64,000 nt of DNA, taken from assembly GCF_029760955.1 (NCBI RefSeq), contig NZ_CP121682.1:806001-870000 (forward strand), in the 5' to 3' direction. Under the pieces are notes generated by a model. That model searched no databases. It saw nothing but the letters and a program-made list of their open reading frames with translations, and was not told the origin of the DNA. This stretch comes from Streptomyces cathayae (lineage in GTDB: Bacteria > Actinomycetota > Actinomycetes > Streptomycetales > Streptomycetaceae). Made by a program: the position numbers and the translations under genes. Of this stretch, positions 26,129 through 34,954 are shown in pieces (position 1 is the stretch's first letter; each line of letters starts with the position of its first letter).

Positions 26129-26205
26129 GGGGGCCTCCTTCCCCCGTACGGCCCCTGGACGACACGCGGAGCCCCCCCCTGATCTGCGGCCTTTACAGCG
26201 CGCTT

Positions 26206-26251
26206 AACCTACGGTTTCGTAACCTACGGTTTCGTAGCCTACGATCCCGTA
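26206..26251 (+). promoter_or_regulatory. Triple 15-bp operator upstream of the desaturase
   Basis: Three head-to-tail 15-base units, aacctacggtttcgt at 26206-26220 and 26221-26235 and agcctacgatcccgt at 26236-26250. Each contains the palindrome TACG-N4-CGTA (26210-26221, 26225-26236, 26240-26251), and the middle one extends to CTACG-N4-CGTAG. TACGAT at 26240-26245 could be the -10 element, so a bound protein would cover the promoter. The spacing and symmetry suit a TetR-type dimer. Confidence 0.6.
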
Positions 26252-26308
26252 AGTTGCCGGCGCCGCCCGCCGACACCCCTTGTCTGTCACGTCCCCCTGG
26301 AGTACCCC

Positions 26309-27283
26309 ATGTCGATCACTTCTCCCCACCTCGGCAGCCCGGCCGTGTGGACCGACGCCCGGCTGTTGTACGCACTGGAGGAAGTGGTCGAGAAGGAGCT
26401 CAACCGTCATCTGAAGGTCGCCAAGGACTGGATGCCGCACGAGTACGTGCCGTTCAGCGACGCCCGTAACTTCCCCGGCTTCTTCGAGGACGGCGAGGCA
26501 TGGGAGAAGGAGCAGTCCAAGGTCACCGAGGTCGGCCGGGTCGCCCTGGTGGTGAACCTGCTGACCGAGGACAACCTCCCGAGCTACCACCACGAGATCG
26601 CCACGCTGTTCGGCCGGGAGGGCGCCTGGGGCACCTGGGTGCACCGCTGGACCGCGGAGGAGGGCCGGCACGGCATCGTGATGCGGGACTACCTGCTCGC
26701 CTCACGGGCGGTGGACCCGGACAAGCTCGAGCAGTTCCGCATGTCCCACATGAGCGAGGGCTTCGAGTCGGACAACCGCCACTCGATGCTGCACTCGATC
26801 GCCTACGTCGCGTTCCAGGAGCTGGCCACCCGTGTCTCGCACCGCAACACCGGCCACCACTCCGGTGACCCGGTCTGCGACCGGATGCTGGCCCGCATCG
26901 CGACCGACGAGAACCTGCACATGGTCTTCTACCGCAACCTGCTCAAGGCCGCCTTCGAGCTCGCCCCCGACCTCACGATGCAGGCGGTGCGGGACGTCGT
27001 CGTGAACTTCCGGATGCCGGGGCACGGCATTCCCGGCTTCGAGCGGGCGGCGGCGCAGATGGCGATCGGCGAGGTCTACAACCTGCGCATCCACCGCGAC
27101 GACGTGCTCCTGCCGGTGATCCGCCACCTGAAGGTCATGGAGATCGACGGGCTGGGCGCCGAGGGCCTTCAGGCCCAGGAGGAGCTCGGGATGTTCCTCG
27201 GCGGTCTGGACTCCGAGGCGGCGAAGTTCGACGAGAAGCTCGCCGCCCGCAAGGCCCGGATGGCGGCGCGCGCGGCCGGCTGA
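26309..27283 (+). CDS. Acyl-ACP desaturase (soluble di-iron, DesA type)
   Basis: 324 residues from ATG 26309 (MSITSPHLGSPAVW); the region upstream contains the operator. Soluble stearoyl-ACP desaturases introduce a cis double bond into acyl chains using a di-iron centre, O2 and ferredoxin. Iron ligands are visible: TEDNLPSYHHEIA and AEEGRHG supply the first Glu and EExxH, and ATDENLH supplies the second ExxH. The C-terminal helix is arginine/lysine-rich. Actinomycetes use such enzymes for membrane unsaturation; a ferredoxin (47711-48037) is encoded elsewhere in the window but has no proven link. It ends at a strong hairpin shared with the wbl gene. Confidence 0.94.
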   Translation: MSITSPHLGSPAVWTDARLLYALEEVVEKELNRHLKVAKDWMPHEYVPFSDARNFPGFFEDGEAWEKEQSKVTEVGRVALVVNLLTEDNLPSYHHEIATLFGREGAWGTWVHRWTAEEGRHGIVMRDYLLASRAVDPDKLEQFRMSHMSEGFESDNRHSMLHSIAYVAFQELATRVSHRNTGHHSGDPVCDRMLARIATDENLHMVFYRNLLKAAFELAPDLTMQAVRDVVVNFRMPGHGIPGFERAAAQMAIGEVYNLRIHRDDVLLPVIRHLKVMEIDGLGAEGLQAQEELGMFLGGLDSEAAKFDEKLAARKARMAARAAG

Positions 27284-27306
27284 CCCCGCACTCCCCGCAG
27301 ACACCG

Positions 27307-27338
27307 GCGGGCCGACCCGGGCAGACCGGGCGGCCCGC
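27307..27338. terminator. Bidirectional terminator between desaturase and wbl genes
   Basis: GCGGGCCG (27307-27314) pairs with CGGCCCGC (27331-27338), and an inner CCCGG/CCGGG continues the stem with one bulged A; followed by TGTTCTGT. It lies between two convergent stop codons. Confidence 0.75.
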
Positions 27339-27346
27339 TGTTCTGT

Positions 27347-27592
27347 CTAGCGGGACGCACGCCGTAGCTCCAGCCGTTCCTTCTCCGACAGTCCGCCCCA
27401 GACGCCGAAGCGCATGTCGTGGGTCAGGGCGTAGTCGAGGCAGGTGGCGCGGATGGGGCACAGAGCGCAGATCCGTTTGGCCTCACGCACCGAACTGCCG
27501 GGCTCGGGGAAGAAGAAGTCGCCTCCGGTCTGCGCGCACAGGGCCTCTTGCTGCCAGGCGAGTTCGGGCGGCGCGATGGTGTCGATGTGCAT
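27347..27592 (-). CDS. WhiB-like (Wbl) iron-sulfur transcription factor
   Basis: 81 residues from ATG 27592 (MHIDTIAPPELAWQQ); an ATG at 27613 would add 7 residues, and neither has a clear binding site. The four cluster-binding cysteines are Cys19, Cys42, Cys45 and Cys51 (C-X22-C-X2-C-X5-C), followed by the family turn GVWGG and a basic tail (SEKERLELRRASR). Wbl proteins bind a [4Fe-4S] cluster, contact the principal sigma factor and control development or stress genes in actinobacteria. The subgroup cannot be assigned here; the short N-terminus and lack of an AT-hook-like tail argue against WblC. It is a single-gene unit convergent with the desaturase. Confidence 0.92.
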   Translation of the reverse strand: MHIDTIAPPELAWQQEALCAQTGGDFFFPEPGSSVREAKRICALCPIRATCLDYALTHDMRFGVWGGLSEKERLELRRASR

Positions 27593-27686
27593 GGTCGAAA
27601 GCGTGCCGACCATCGAAAAACGTTCGCTCAACACCGGATCAACGCGCCGCGCCGAGGACCTCCGGCCTCCACCGGCTCCCCTCGCC

Positions 27687-27720
27687 CACCGCCGACCACC
27701 GCCGACCACCGCCGACCACC
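27687..27720. repeat. 10-bp tandem repeat, three copies
   Basis: GCCGACCACC repeats exactly at 27691-27700, 27701-27710 and 27711-27720, with a partial copy before it. It lies in the 180-base gap between the wbl start and the LacI gene end. Confidence 0.8.
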
Positions 27721-27774
27721 GCACGAACGATGCCCGCACGGACGCCGGAACGCACGGCGGCGCGCGGAGACACG

Positions 27775-28815
27775 TCACGCGGAGGCGCGGCGTACCAGCG
27801 TCGTCGGGAGGACCACACCGGCCAGGTCGCCTCCCGAGGTGTCGTGCGTGCGGGCGGTGCGGTCGAGGCCGCGCAGGAGGAGCCGGGCCATCAGCCGGCC
27901 CATCTCCAGGATGTCCTGACGGACCGTGGTCAGCGGGGGGTCGGTCTGCTCGGCGAACGGCAGCATGTCGTCGAAGCCGACCACCGCCACGTCGTCCGGC
28001 ACCCGCCGCCCGTGCTCGCGCAGCACCCGCAGCGCGCCCGCCGCCGTGAGGTCGTTGGCGGCGAACACCGCGTCCAGGCCGGGGCAGCGCTCCAGGAGTT
28101 CCCGCATCGCCCGCTCGCCGCCGGCCACGGTGAAGTCGCCCTCCGCCACGAGCCGCGGGTCGGCGTCGGCCACGGCGTCCCGGAAGCCGTCCAGCCGGTC
28201 CACCGCCGAGGTCTGGTCCAGGGCGCCGGTGATGTGCGCGACCCGGCTGCGGCCGAGGCCGAGCAGGTGCCGTACGGCGTCGCGGGCGCCGCCCCGGTTG
28301 TCGCTGTCGACGTACACGACGCCGTCCCTGCCGCCGGACCAGCCGGGCCGGCCGCCGAACACCGTCGGGACGCCCGCGCGCTGGATCAGTTCGGGCAGCG
28401 GGTCGTCGCGGTGGAGCGAGAACACCAGCGCGCCGTCGACATGGCCGCCGGCCAGGTAGCGGGCGACCCGGGCGTGGTCGGCACGGCCCTCGGTGAGCAG
28501 CAGCACGAGCTGGTTGTCGTGGGCCGTCAGCTCCTTGCTGATGCCGCGCAGCTGGCGGGCGAAGAAGGGGTCGGAGAAGACCCGGCTCTCCGGTTCTGCG
28601 ACGATGACGGCGATGGCGTCGTGGCGGTTGGTCACCAGGCTGCGGGCCGCCTGGTTGGGCACGTAGCCGAGTTCGTCCACCGCCTGCCGCACACGCTCGG
28701 CCAGGGGCTCGGTGACGCCGTCGGCGCCGTTGACCACGCGGGAGACGGTGGCCCGCGAGACCCCGGCCCGCGCGGCCACGGCCTCCAGTGTGGGGCGCTG
28801 CACTGTCTCGGTCAC
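27775..28815 (-). CDS. LacI-family transcriptional regulator
   Basis: 346 residues from GTG 28815, with GAGGAG 9 bases upstream. The N-terminal HTH is RPTLEAVAARAGVSRATVSR followed by VVNGADGVTEPLAERV and the hinge (VPNQAARSLVTNR). The periplasmic-binding-like core carries DGALVFSLH, VYVDSDNRGGARDAVRHLLG, VFAANDLTAAGALRVL and VGFDDMLPFAEQTDPPLTT, typical sugar-responsive regulators. A perfect LacI operator at 28873-28884 lies 57 bases upstream of its start, so it probably represses itself. The adjacent divergent-facing laccase is on the same strand; no sugar-uptake genes are near, so its targets lie elsewhere. Confidence 0.93.
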   Translation of the reverse strand: MTETVQRPTLEAVAARAGVSRATVSRVVNGADGVTEPLAERVRQAVDELGYVPNQAARSLVTNRHDAIAVIVAEPESRVFSDPFFARQLRGISKELTAHDNQLVLLLTEGRADHARVARYLAGGHVDGALVFSLHRDDPLPELIQRAGVPTVFGGRPGWSGGRDGVVYVDSDNRGGARDAVRHLLGLGRSRVAHITGALDQTSAVDRLDGFRDAVADADPRLVAEGDFTVAGGERAMRELLERCPGLDAVFAANDLTAAGALRVLREHGRRVPDDVAVVGFDDMLPFAEQTDPPLTTVRQDILEMGRLMARLLLRGLDRTARTHDTSGGDLAGVVLPTTLVRRASA

Positions 28816-28872
28816 GTCGGCGGCTCCTCACCTGCGGTTGCGGATCAGGATAGCCCCGGCCGCGGCGGAGGT

Positions 28873-28884
28873 GAGAGCGCTCTC
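28873..28884. promoter_or_regulatory. LacI-type operator
   Basis: GAGAGCGCTCTC is a perfect 12-bp palindrome with the central CG step of actinomycete LacI-family operators. It lies between the laccase stop and the LacI regulator start, where it can control the regulator itself. Confidence 0.75.
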
Positions 28885-28898
28885 GCGGGTGCTCCCCG

Positions 28899-29882
28899 TC
28901 AGTGCTCGTGCGCCTCGCCCTCCCCCGCGGACCCGTGGCCGTGCTCGTGCGGGTCGTGGCCGGGGATCGTGCCGTCCGGCTTCTTCACCAGGAACATCCC
29001 GGTCATCCCCATGTCGGAGTGGCTCTGCACGTGGCAGTGGTACATCCAGGCACCCGCTCCCACCCCCTCCCCCGCGATGATCTGGAAGCCGAAGGAGTCC
29101 GCCGGACCCACGATCTTGTTGTCGATGACCTGGCTCGGGTCGTCGGGGCCGGTGAGCATGCCGGTCCGGTTGTCGGCCCAGCGGTGACCGTGCATGTGGA
29201 AGGTGTGGTAGTACTCGCCGTGCGTGATCATGACGATCTCGACACGGTCCCCGACGGTGGCCTCGAAGTCGGGGCCGGTGTGGGCGGGCCTGTTGTTGAT
29301 CGTCATGTCGTTGAAGACGATCGTGTGCGTCCGGTCCGGCAGGACGTCTCCCTTGCGCCGCACGATCACCGGGCCGTACAGGCCGTTGCGGATGCCGCCG
29401 GTTCCGTGTTCCGTGCCGACCACGTGGTCGTGGTAGTGCCAGTAGCCGGCGCTGCCGGACCGCCAGGTGCCGTCCGGGCGCCGTCCGGGCTTGTGGGTGC
29501 GCCAGGTGTAGGTGCGGGTGTCACCGGGTGCCACGTCGCTGCGGTTCATCTTGGTGCCGTCGCTGGAGATCTCGTAGTCCAGGCCGTGGACGTGCAGGCT
29601 CACCGGCACGTCCATGGTGTTCTCGAACTCGATGTGCAGCGTGTCGCCTTCGTTGAGCTCGATCAGGGGGCCGGGGACGGACGCCTTGCCCTTCTCCAGG
29701 CCGTAGCCCATTTTTCCGCCGTCCAGTCGTTCGGCGTACAGCTTGACGCGCCTCACCTCGCCGCCGGCGGGCGCGGTCTTCGCCGGCGTGGCGGCGCCGA
29801 CCGCCTCGGGCCCCAGAGACATCGATGTCGCGACGACCGCGCCGCCCAGCAGCACCCGCCGGTTGAAGTCGCGTCTTTGCAT
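28899..29882 (-). CDS. Two-domain small laccase, Tat-exported multicopper oxidase
   Basis: 327 residues from ATG 29882, with GGGAGAG upstream. The N-terminus [14 protein letters not shown] is a twin-arginine signal followed by a hydrophobic stretch, so the folded copper enzyme is exported. Only two cupredoxin domains are present, the trimeric small-laccase type known from S. coelicolor. All copper ligands are seen: HVH (His97, His99), WHYHDH (His149, His151), HTFHMHGH (His226, His229, His231) and [13 protein letters not shown] (His282, Cys283, His284, His288, Met293). It oxidises phenols and similar donors while reducing O2 to water. The last 20 residues are histidine-rich and may load copper. 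It is divergent from the secreted sugar-dehydrogenase/cupredoxin pair. Confidence 0.96.
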   Translation of the reverse strand: MQRRDFNRRVLLGGAVVATSMSLGPEAVGAATPAKTAPAGGEVRRVKLYAERLDGGKMGYGLEKGKASVPGPLIELNEGDTLHIEFENTMDVPVSLHVHGLDYEISSDGTKMNRSDVAPGDTRTYTWRTHKPGRRPDGTWRSGSAGYWHYHDHVVGTEHGTGGIRNGLYGPVIVRRKGDVLPDRTHTIVFNDMTINNRPAHTGPDFEATVGDRVEIVMITHGEYYHTFHMHGHRWADNRTGMLTGPDDPSQVIDNKIVGPADSFGFQIIAGEGVGAGAWMYHCHVQSHSDMGMTGMFLVKKPDGTIPGHDPHEHGHGSAGEGEAHEH

Positions 29883-30043
29883 GCCGAACTCTCCCTGCTC
29901 GTAAGGGACTTGATGGTGCGGATCTGTGAGAGACGTGAGCACAACGGCCGTGATATTGCTGTCATGAACCTGTGAAACCGTACCGGCCACCCTCCCGTTT
30001 ATCCACACTCAGGACAAAGTTCGTTCCATTGCGGCCATAGGTA

Positions 30044-30072
30044 TTGGCGTGTGACGCAAAGAGGTCTAGCTT
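30044..30072 (+). promoter_or_regulatory. Promoter of the ThuA/dehydrogenase gene
   Basis: TTGGCG (30044-30049), 17 bases, TAGCTT (30067-30072). It would start a transcript with a leader of about 35 bases ahead of GAGGAGGGG and ATG 30115. Confidence 0.55.
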
Positions 30073-30114
30073 CCTTGACGCTGTCGCTGCGACCGAGGAG
30101 GGGTGGGTGGCCAC

Positions 30115-32670
30115 ATGCGGTTCACATCGCATCAAGAACCCATGCGCTTAAAGGGGTTGAGTGCAAGAAGCACAAGAGGCACCAGGAGCACCGGAAGCGT
30201 GAGAAGGACCGGAGCGGGGCGAAGGGCGTGGGCGGCGACCGTCACCGCCTCGGTCGTCGCCGCCGGACTGCTGTCGGGTCCCGCCGCCAGCGCGCGCCCG
30301 GACGACGACCCGGCTCTGACAACGATGTCGATCAAGTCGCCTCCGGGCGGCGCGGACGTACGGGTGCTGCTCTTCCACGGTTCCGCCGCGGGCGGTGACG
30401 AGTCACCGGTGGTGAACGCCGGGATCGAGGCGATCGAGAGGATCGGGCTGTCCGGCCCGGCGAACCAGCGGTTCGAGGTCACCGCGACGGACGACGCCTC
30501 GGTCTTCACCAACGACAGGAGGCTGGGCCGCTTCAACGCGATCGTGTTCCTCACCGGCGGCGGGGACGTCCTCGACCCGGCCCAGGAGGCGGGCCTGGAG
30601 GCCTACATGGAGGCCGGCGGCGGGTTCGTCGGCATTCACGACGCGGCCCGTGCGGAGCCGTACTCGGACTGGTTCACCGGTCTCATCGGCGCCCGTCCGG
30701 CCGCGTCCGGCCCGGCCGGTGTCCAGCGCGCGACCGTCGAGGTCGGTGACCGGCGGCACCCGGCGACCAAGAGCCTGCCGCAGGAGTGGAAGCGGCCCGA
30801 CAAGTGGCTGAACTGGACGAAGAACCCGTCCGGCGAGGTGCACACCGTGGCCAGGGTCCGCGAGTCGACCTACCAGCCCGGAGCGAGCGCCAACGGCGCC
30901 GACCACCCGGTGAGCTGGTGCCGTGACTACGACGGTGGCCGGTCCTTCTACACCGGGATGGGCGGCACGGTGTCGTCGTACGACGAGACCGAGTTCCGTG
31001 ACCATCTGCGCGGCGCCCTGCTGTGGACCACACGGCTCGTCCAGGCGGACTGCAAGGCGACGATCAACAAGAACTACGCGGCGGAGCGGCTCACCCGGCC
31101 CAACCAGCCGGGCCAGAACGACCAGATCGGCGAGCCGCACGGACTGGTCACCGCCCCCGACGGCCGCGTCTTCTACATCGGCCGCGGCGGCGCCGACTCC
31201 TCCCAGCCGGTGATCACCGACTGGAACGATCCCGACATCGGCAAGGGCAGGGGCGAGATCCACGTCTACGACCCCGAGACCGGGAAGGTCACCCTGGCCG
31301 GCGCGCTCACCGTCTTCGGGAACAAGGGCGGCGGCGACGAACTGGTCAAGGTCGAGGAGGGGCTGCTCGGCATCGAGCTGGACCCGGAGTTCGAGCGGAA
31401 CGGATGGGTGTATCTGCACTACACCCCCCACTCGGAGATCGACCGCGTCAAGCGCATGGCCGACCGGCGGGTCTCCCGCTTCACGTTCGACGAGTCCACC
31501 GGCAGACTGGACCTGCGCAGCGAGAAGGTGCTGCTCGACTGGCCGGTGCAGATACACAGCTGCTGCCATGCGGGCGGCGGGCTGGCCTGGGACTCCGAGG
31601 ACAACCTGTACATCGCCACCGGTGACAACAACTCCAGTGGCTTCAGCAGTGGTTACTCGGGCAACAACCCCGAGCCGAACTTCAAGGGCGTCTCCTTCGC
31701 GGACGCGCGCCGTACATCCGGCAACACCAACAACCTCAACGGCAAGATCCTGCGCATCCACCCGGAGCCGGACGGCACGTACACCCTCCCCGAGGGCAAT
31801 CTGTTCACCGGTGAGGAGACCGCGGAGGGCGGCGGCAAGACGCGCGGCGAGATCTACGTGATGGGGGTGCGCAACCCGGCGCGCATCTTCGTCGACCCGG
31901 TGACCGACGTGCTCTACGCCGGCTGGGTCGGCCCGGACGCGGGGCAGCCGTCGACGACCTGGGGCCCGGCCAAGTACGACACCTTCGCCGCGATCACCGA
32001 GGCGTCCAACCGCGGCTGGCCGTACTGCATGGGCAACAAGCAGCCCTACCGGGACCGCAATCTGCCCGATCCGTCCCAGCCGCTGGGCTGGTACGACTGC
32101 GACCGCCCGAAGAACGAGTCGCCGAACAACGACGGCCTGGTCAACCTGCCGCCGGTGACCGGCAACAACATCTGGTACTCGCCGCAGGGCGGCGGCCCGG
32201 ACTTCCCCCGGGACACGAACGGCGTCCCCTCCTACAAGCAGGACGAGGCCACCTACAGGCTGCCCTGGCTCAAGGGCGGCGGGCAGGCCGCGATGAACGG
32301 GCCCGTCTACCGCTTCGACGGGGCGAGCGACAGTGACACCAAATGGCCGGCCTACTGGGACGGCAAGTGGTTCGTCGGCGACTTCTACGACGCCGACCAG
32401 CCGCGCAACGCGGTGCTCATGAACCCGAAGACGCAGGGCGACGGCGGGCTGCCGGTGCACTCGGAGTCCCTGAAGAAGATCGTGCCGGTCGGGAACGACG
32501 GCATCAAGAACCTGATGGACTGGAAGTTCGGTCCGGACGGCGCGCTGTACGTCCTCGACTACGGCCGCGGCTTCTTCACCTCGGACGCCAAGTCCGCGCT
32601 GTGGCGGGTCACCTACACGGGCGGCGGCCCGACCCCGGCCGTCGGCCGGCTGGCGAGGGGAACCGAGTGA
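30115..32670 (+). CDS. Secreted ThuA-domain / PQQ-type sugar dehydrogenase-like protein
   Basis: 851 residues; ATG 30115 is preferred, although GTG 30103 and ATG 30142 are possible. A long basic N-terminus leads to a hydrophobic signal segment (WAATVTASVVAAGLLSG) and an Ala-X-Ala cleavage site (PAASARP). Residues about 70-300 are a ThuA-like glutamine-amidotransferase-fold domain (VRVLLFHGSA, IVFLTGGGDVL, GGGFVGIHDAA). Residues about 325-845 are a glucose/sorbosone dehydrogenase beta-propeller (LGIELDPEFERNGWVYLHY, CCHAGGGLAWDSEDNLYIA, NGKILRIHPEPDGTY, GVRNPARIFVDP). The enzyme probably oxidises an extracellular sugar. Its stop overlaps the next start (GTGA), coupling it to a secreted cupredoxin protein, a possible electron acceptor. 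Confidence 0.88.
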   Translation: MRFTSHQEPMRLKGLSARSTRGTRSTGSVRRTGAGRRAWAATVTASVVAAGLLSGPAASARPDDDPALTTMSIKSPPGGADVRVLLFHGSAAGGDESPVVNAGIEAIERIGLSGPANQRFEVTATDDASVFTNDRRLGRFNAIVFLTGGGDVLDPAQEAGLEAYMEAGGGFVGIHDAARAEPYSDWFTGLIGARPAASGPAGVQRATVEVGDRRHPATKSLPQEWKRPDKWLNWTKNPSGEVHTVARVRESTYQPGASANGADHPVSWCRDYDGGRSFYTGMGGTVSSYDETEFRDHLRGALLWTTRLVQADCKATINKNYAAERLTRPNQPGQNDQIGEPHGLVTAPDGRVFYIGRGGADSSQPVITDWNDPDIGKGRGEIHVYDPETGKVTLAGALTVFGNKGGGDELVKVEEGLLGIELDPEFERNGWVYLHYTPHSEIDRVKRMADRRVSRFTFDESTGRLDLRSEKVLLDWPVQIHSCCHAGGGLAWDSEDNLYIATGDNNSSGFSSGYSGNNPEPNFKGVSFADARRTSGNTNNLNGKILRIHPEPDGTYTLPEGNLFTGEETAEGGGKTRGEIYVMGVRNPARIFVDPVTDVLYAGWVGPDAGQPSTTWGPAKYDTFAAITEASNRGWPYCMGNKQPYRDRNLPDPSQPLGWYDCDRPKNESPNNDGLVNLPPVTGNNIWYSPQGGGPDFPRDTNGVPSYKQDEATYRLPWLKGGGQAAMNGPVYRFDGASDSDTKWPAYWDGKWFVGDFYDADQPRNAVLMNPKTQGDGGLPVHSESLKKIVPVGNDGIKNLMDWKFGPDGALYVLDYGRGFFTSDAKSALWRVTYTGGGPTPAVGRLARGTE

Positions 32671-34868
32671 TACGGCAACGGAGGATCTGGGCCGCCCTGC
32701 TGGCCGCCCTGCTCATGATGTTCGGCCTGCAGACCGTCTCCGCGGCCGACGACACCGAGGCCCCCGGGGCCGAGGCGGCGGAACAGGTGCTCACCTGGAC
32801 CGCGGGCAACGACATCGACACGTACCTCTCGGCACCGGCGACCGCGGTGGCCGGACCGGCGACGATCGTCTTCGAGAACAGCGTGGCCACCGGCAACACC
32901 ACCGGCATGCCGCACACGTTGACGTTCGTCACCTCGGACCCCGAGTTCAACGACGACGTCCAGCTCAACATCCTGGCCAACCCCAACGACGCCCAGAAAG
33001 GCCGGTACACCGCCGAGGTCACGCTCACCCCGGGCCGCTACTTCTACCACTGCACGATCCCCGGCCACGGCCAGATGCAGGGCATCCTGGTGGTGACCGA
33101 GGGCAGCGGTGAGGACACCACGGCGCCCGAGGCGACCGCCAAGGTGACCGGCACGCAGAACGCCGAGGGCGCCTACGTCGGTTCGGCGAGTGTCGCCGTC
33201 ACGGCGACCGACGCGGGTTCGGGCGTCGACCGGATCGAGTACGCGATCGGCGCCGACGGCGCCTGGCAGCCGTACACCGCGCCGGTCGTCGTCGACCAGG
33301 TCGGTACGCACACGGTGCGCTACCGCGCCCTGGACAAGGCGGGCAACGTCTCGGCGGAGCAGAGCGTCGGGTTCACCGTCGTCGCCCCGCCGACGGACGA
33401 CACCACCGCACCGGAGACCTCGGCGACGGTCGCCGGGCAGAAGAACGCCGACGGCGCGTACATCGACATGGCGACCGTCACCGTCACCGCCTCCGACACG
33501 GGCTCCGGCGTCAACACCATCGAGTACGCGATCGGTTCCGGCGCCTGGCAGGTCTACACCGGCCCGGTGATGGTGCACCAGGTGGGCACGCACACCGTGC
33601 GTTACCGCGCCACGGACAAGGCGGGCAACGCGGCGGCCGAGAAGAGCGTCGCGTTCACCGTCGTCTCCGCGCCCCCGCAGGACACCACCCCGCCGGTGAC
33701 CGGCGTGACCGTCGAGGGTTCGAAGAACTCCGCCGGGGCGTACGTCGGCAGCGCGAAGGTGACCGTCAGCGCCACCGACGGGCACGGTTCCGGTGTCGCC
33801 GGCATCGAGTACTCGCTCGACGGCGGGCCCTACCTGGCGTACACGGCGCCCGTGGTCGTCGACCGGGCGGGCAGGCACACCCTGGCGTACCGGGCGAGCG
33901 ACAAGGCGGGCAACACCTCCGCCCCGCTCACGGTGAGCTTCACGGTCGTGTCGGGCCAGGTTCCCCCGCCCCCCTGCCCGGAGTTCGACGAGCGGCCGAC
34001 GGTGTTCGTCGGCGAGGTCGACTCGGGTGTGCCCAACCGGGTCACCGACAACCGGTGCCGGGTCGGCGAGCTGATCGAGGACGAGAAGGAGTGGACGTCC
34101 CACGCGCTGTTCCTGAAGCACGTCAGGGGCGTGCTGGACAAGCTCGAGAAGGAAGGGGTCGTCGACCGGCGGGAGTACCGGGCGATCGACCGGGCGGCCC
34201 GTCAGTCCGGGATCGGCACGCCGGGCCAGACCGAGGGCTACCGCACGATCCTCGACGGCAGTGCGGACTCGCTCGCCAAGTGGCAGCAGGTGGGCGGGGG
34301 TTCGTTCGGGCTGAACCCGGACGGGTCGATCACCTCCGGCACCACCAGGGCCGGACTCGGCATGCTGTGGTTCCCCGAGCGCAAGTACGGCGACTTCTCG
34401 CTGAAGCTGCAGTGGCGGGACGACGCGCCGGGCACCGGCAACGCCAACTCCGGTGTGTTCGTGCGGTTCCCGCAGGTGCACGACCATCCGGAGGAGACGC
34501 GGCCGGAGTGGGTCGCCATCAAGTACGGGCACGAGGTGCAGGTGTTCGACTCCCCCGTCGGCGACATGTACAAGACGGGCTCGGTCTACGGCTTCGACCG
34601 GGTGGGCCTGGCCGGTGCGGGCGTGACGCAGAAGGGCACCTGGAACGACTACGAGATCCGCGTGGTGGACCAGCACTACTCGGTCTACCGCAACGGTGTG
34701 CTGATCAACGAGTTCGACAACACCGGCGGGCAGGACTTCACCCCGCCGCGCTCGGACGACCCGGGCACGGACGGGCGGCGGTTCGCCTCCGGCTACGTCG
34801 GACTCCAGGTCCACGGCACCACCGACGTGGTCTCGTACCGGGACGTCCGGATCAAGGAACTGCCGTGA
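32667..34868 (+). CDS. Secreted cupredoxin / Ig-like repeats / DUF1080 (3-keto-disaccharide hydrolase-like) protein
   Basis: 733 residues from GTG 32667, overlapping the preceding stop. Signal peptide: IWAALLAALLMMFGLQTVSAA. A cupredoxin domain (about 40-145) has complete type-1 copper ligands His83, Cys129, His134 and Met137 (MPHTLTF, FYHCTIPGHGQM). Three Ig/OmpL47-like repeats follow (about 150-245, 250-345, 350-440), each with TTAPE or TTPPV at the start and YRAxDKAGN near the end. A short helical segment rich in charged residues leads to a DUF1080 concanavalin-like domain (about 535-733; GMLWFPERKYGDFSLKLQW, YEIRVVDQHYSVYRNGVLI). A single polypeptide thus combines electron transfer, spacer repeats and glycan binding or hydrolysis. 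Confidence 0.9.
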   Translation: MIRQRRIWAALLAALLMMFGLQTVSAADDTEAPGAEAAEQVLTWTAGNDIDTYLSAPATAVAGPATIVFENSVATGNTTGMPHTLTFVTSDPEFNDDVQLNILANPNDAQKGRYTAEVTLTPGRYFYHCTIPGHGQMQGILVVTEGSGEDTTAPEATAKVTGTQNAEGAYVGSASVAVTATDAGSGVDRIEYAIGADGAWQPYTAPVVVDQVGTHTVRYRALDKAGNVSAEQSVGFTVVAPPTDDTTAPETSATVAGQKNADGAYIDMATVTVTASDTGSGVNTIEYAIGSGAWQVYTGPVMVHQVGTHTVRYRATDKAGNAAAEKSVAFTVVSAPPQDTTPPVTGVTVEGSKNSAGAYVGSAKVTVSATDGHGSGVAGIEYSLDGGPYLAYTAPVVVDRAGRHTLAYRASDKAGNTSAPLTVSFTVVSGQVPPPPCPEFDERPTVFVGEVDSGVPNRVTDNRCRVGELIEDEKEWTSHALFLKHVRGVLDKLEKEGVVDRREYRAIDRAARQSGIGTPGQTEGYRTILDGSADSLAKWQQVGGGSFGLNPDGSITSGTTRAGLGMLWFPERKYGDFSLKLQWRDDAPGTGNANSGVFVRFPQVHDHPEETRPEWVAIKYGHEVQVFDSPVGDMYKTGSVYGFDRVGLAGAGVTQKGTWNDYEIRVVDQHYSVYRNGVLINEFDNTGGQDFTPPRSDDPGTDGRRFASGYVGLQVHGTTDVVSYRDVRIKELP

Positions 34869-34892
34869 CACGGCACTGACCGGAAACCGGCC

Positions 34893-34940
34893 GGCAGGGG
34901 GCCGGGAAGCCGCGGACCCGCGGCTTCCCGGCCCCCTGCC
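34893..34940. terminator. 23-bp perfect stem between convergent genes
   Basis: Arms 34893-34915 and 34918-34940 are exactly complementary with a 2-base centre. It separates the secreted cupredoxin gene from the convergent alcohol dehydrogenase gene. Confidence 0.85.
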
Positions 34941-34954
34941 CTGCCGCCCAAACC

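Noticed and set aside
26204..26671. Minus-strand frame ending in repeated GYETV units
   Set aside because: The repeat is the desaturase operator array translated by chance; the rest is antisense to the desaturase.
27687..27720. Short tandem repeat considered as a CRISPR array
   Set aside because: Units are 10 bases without spacers, and no cas genes are present.
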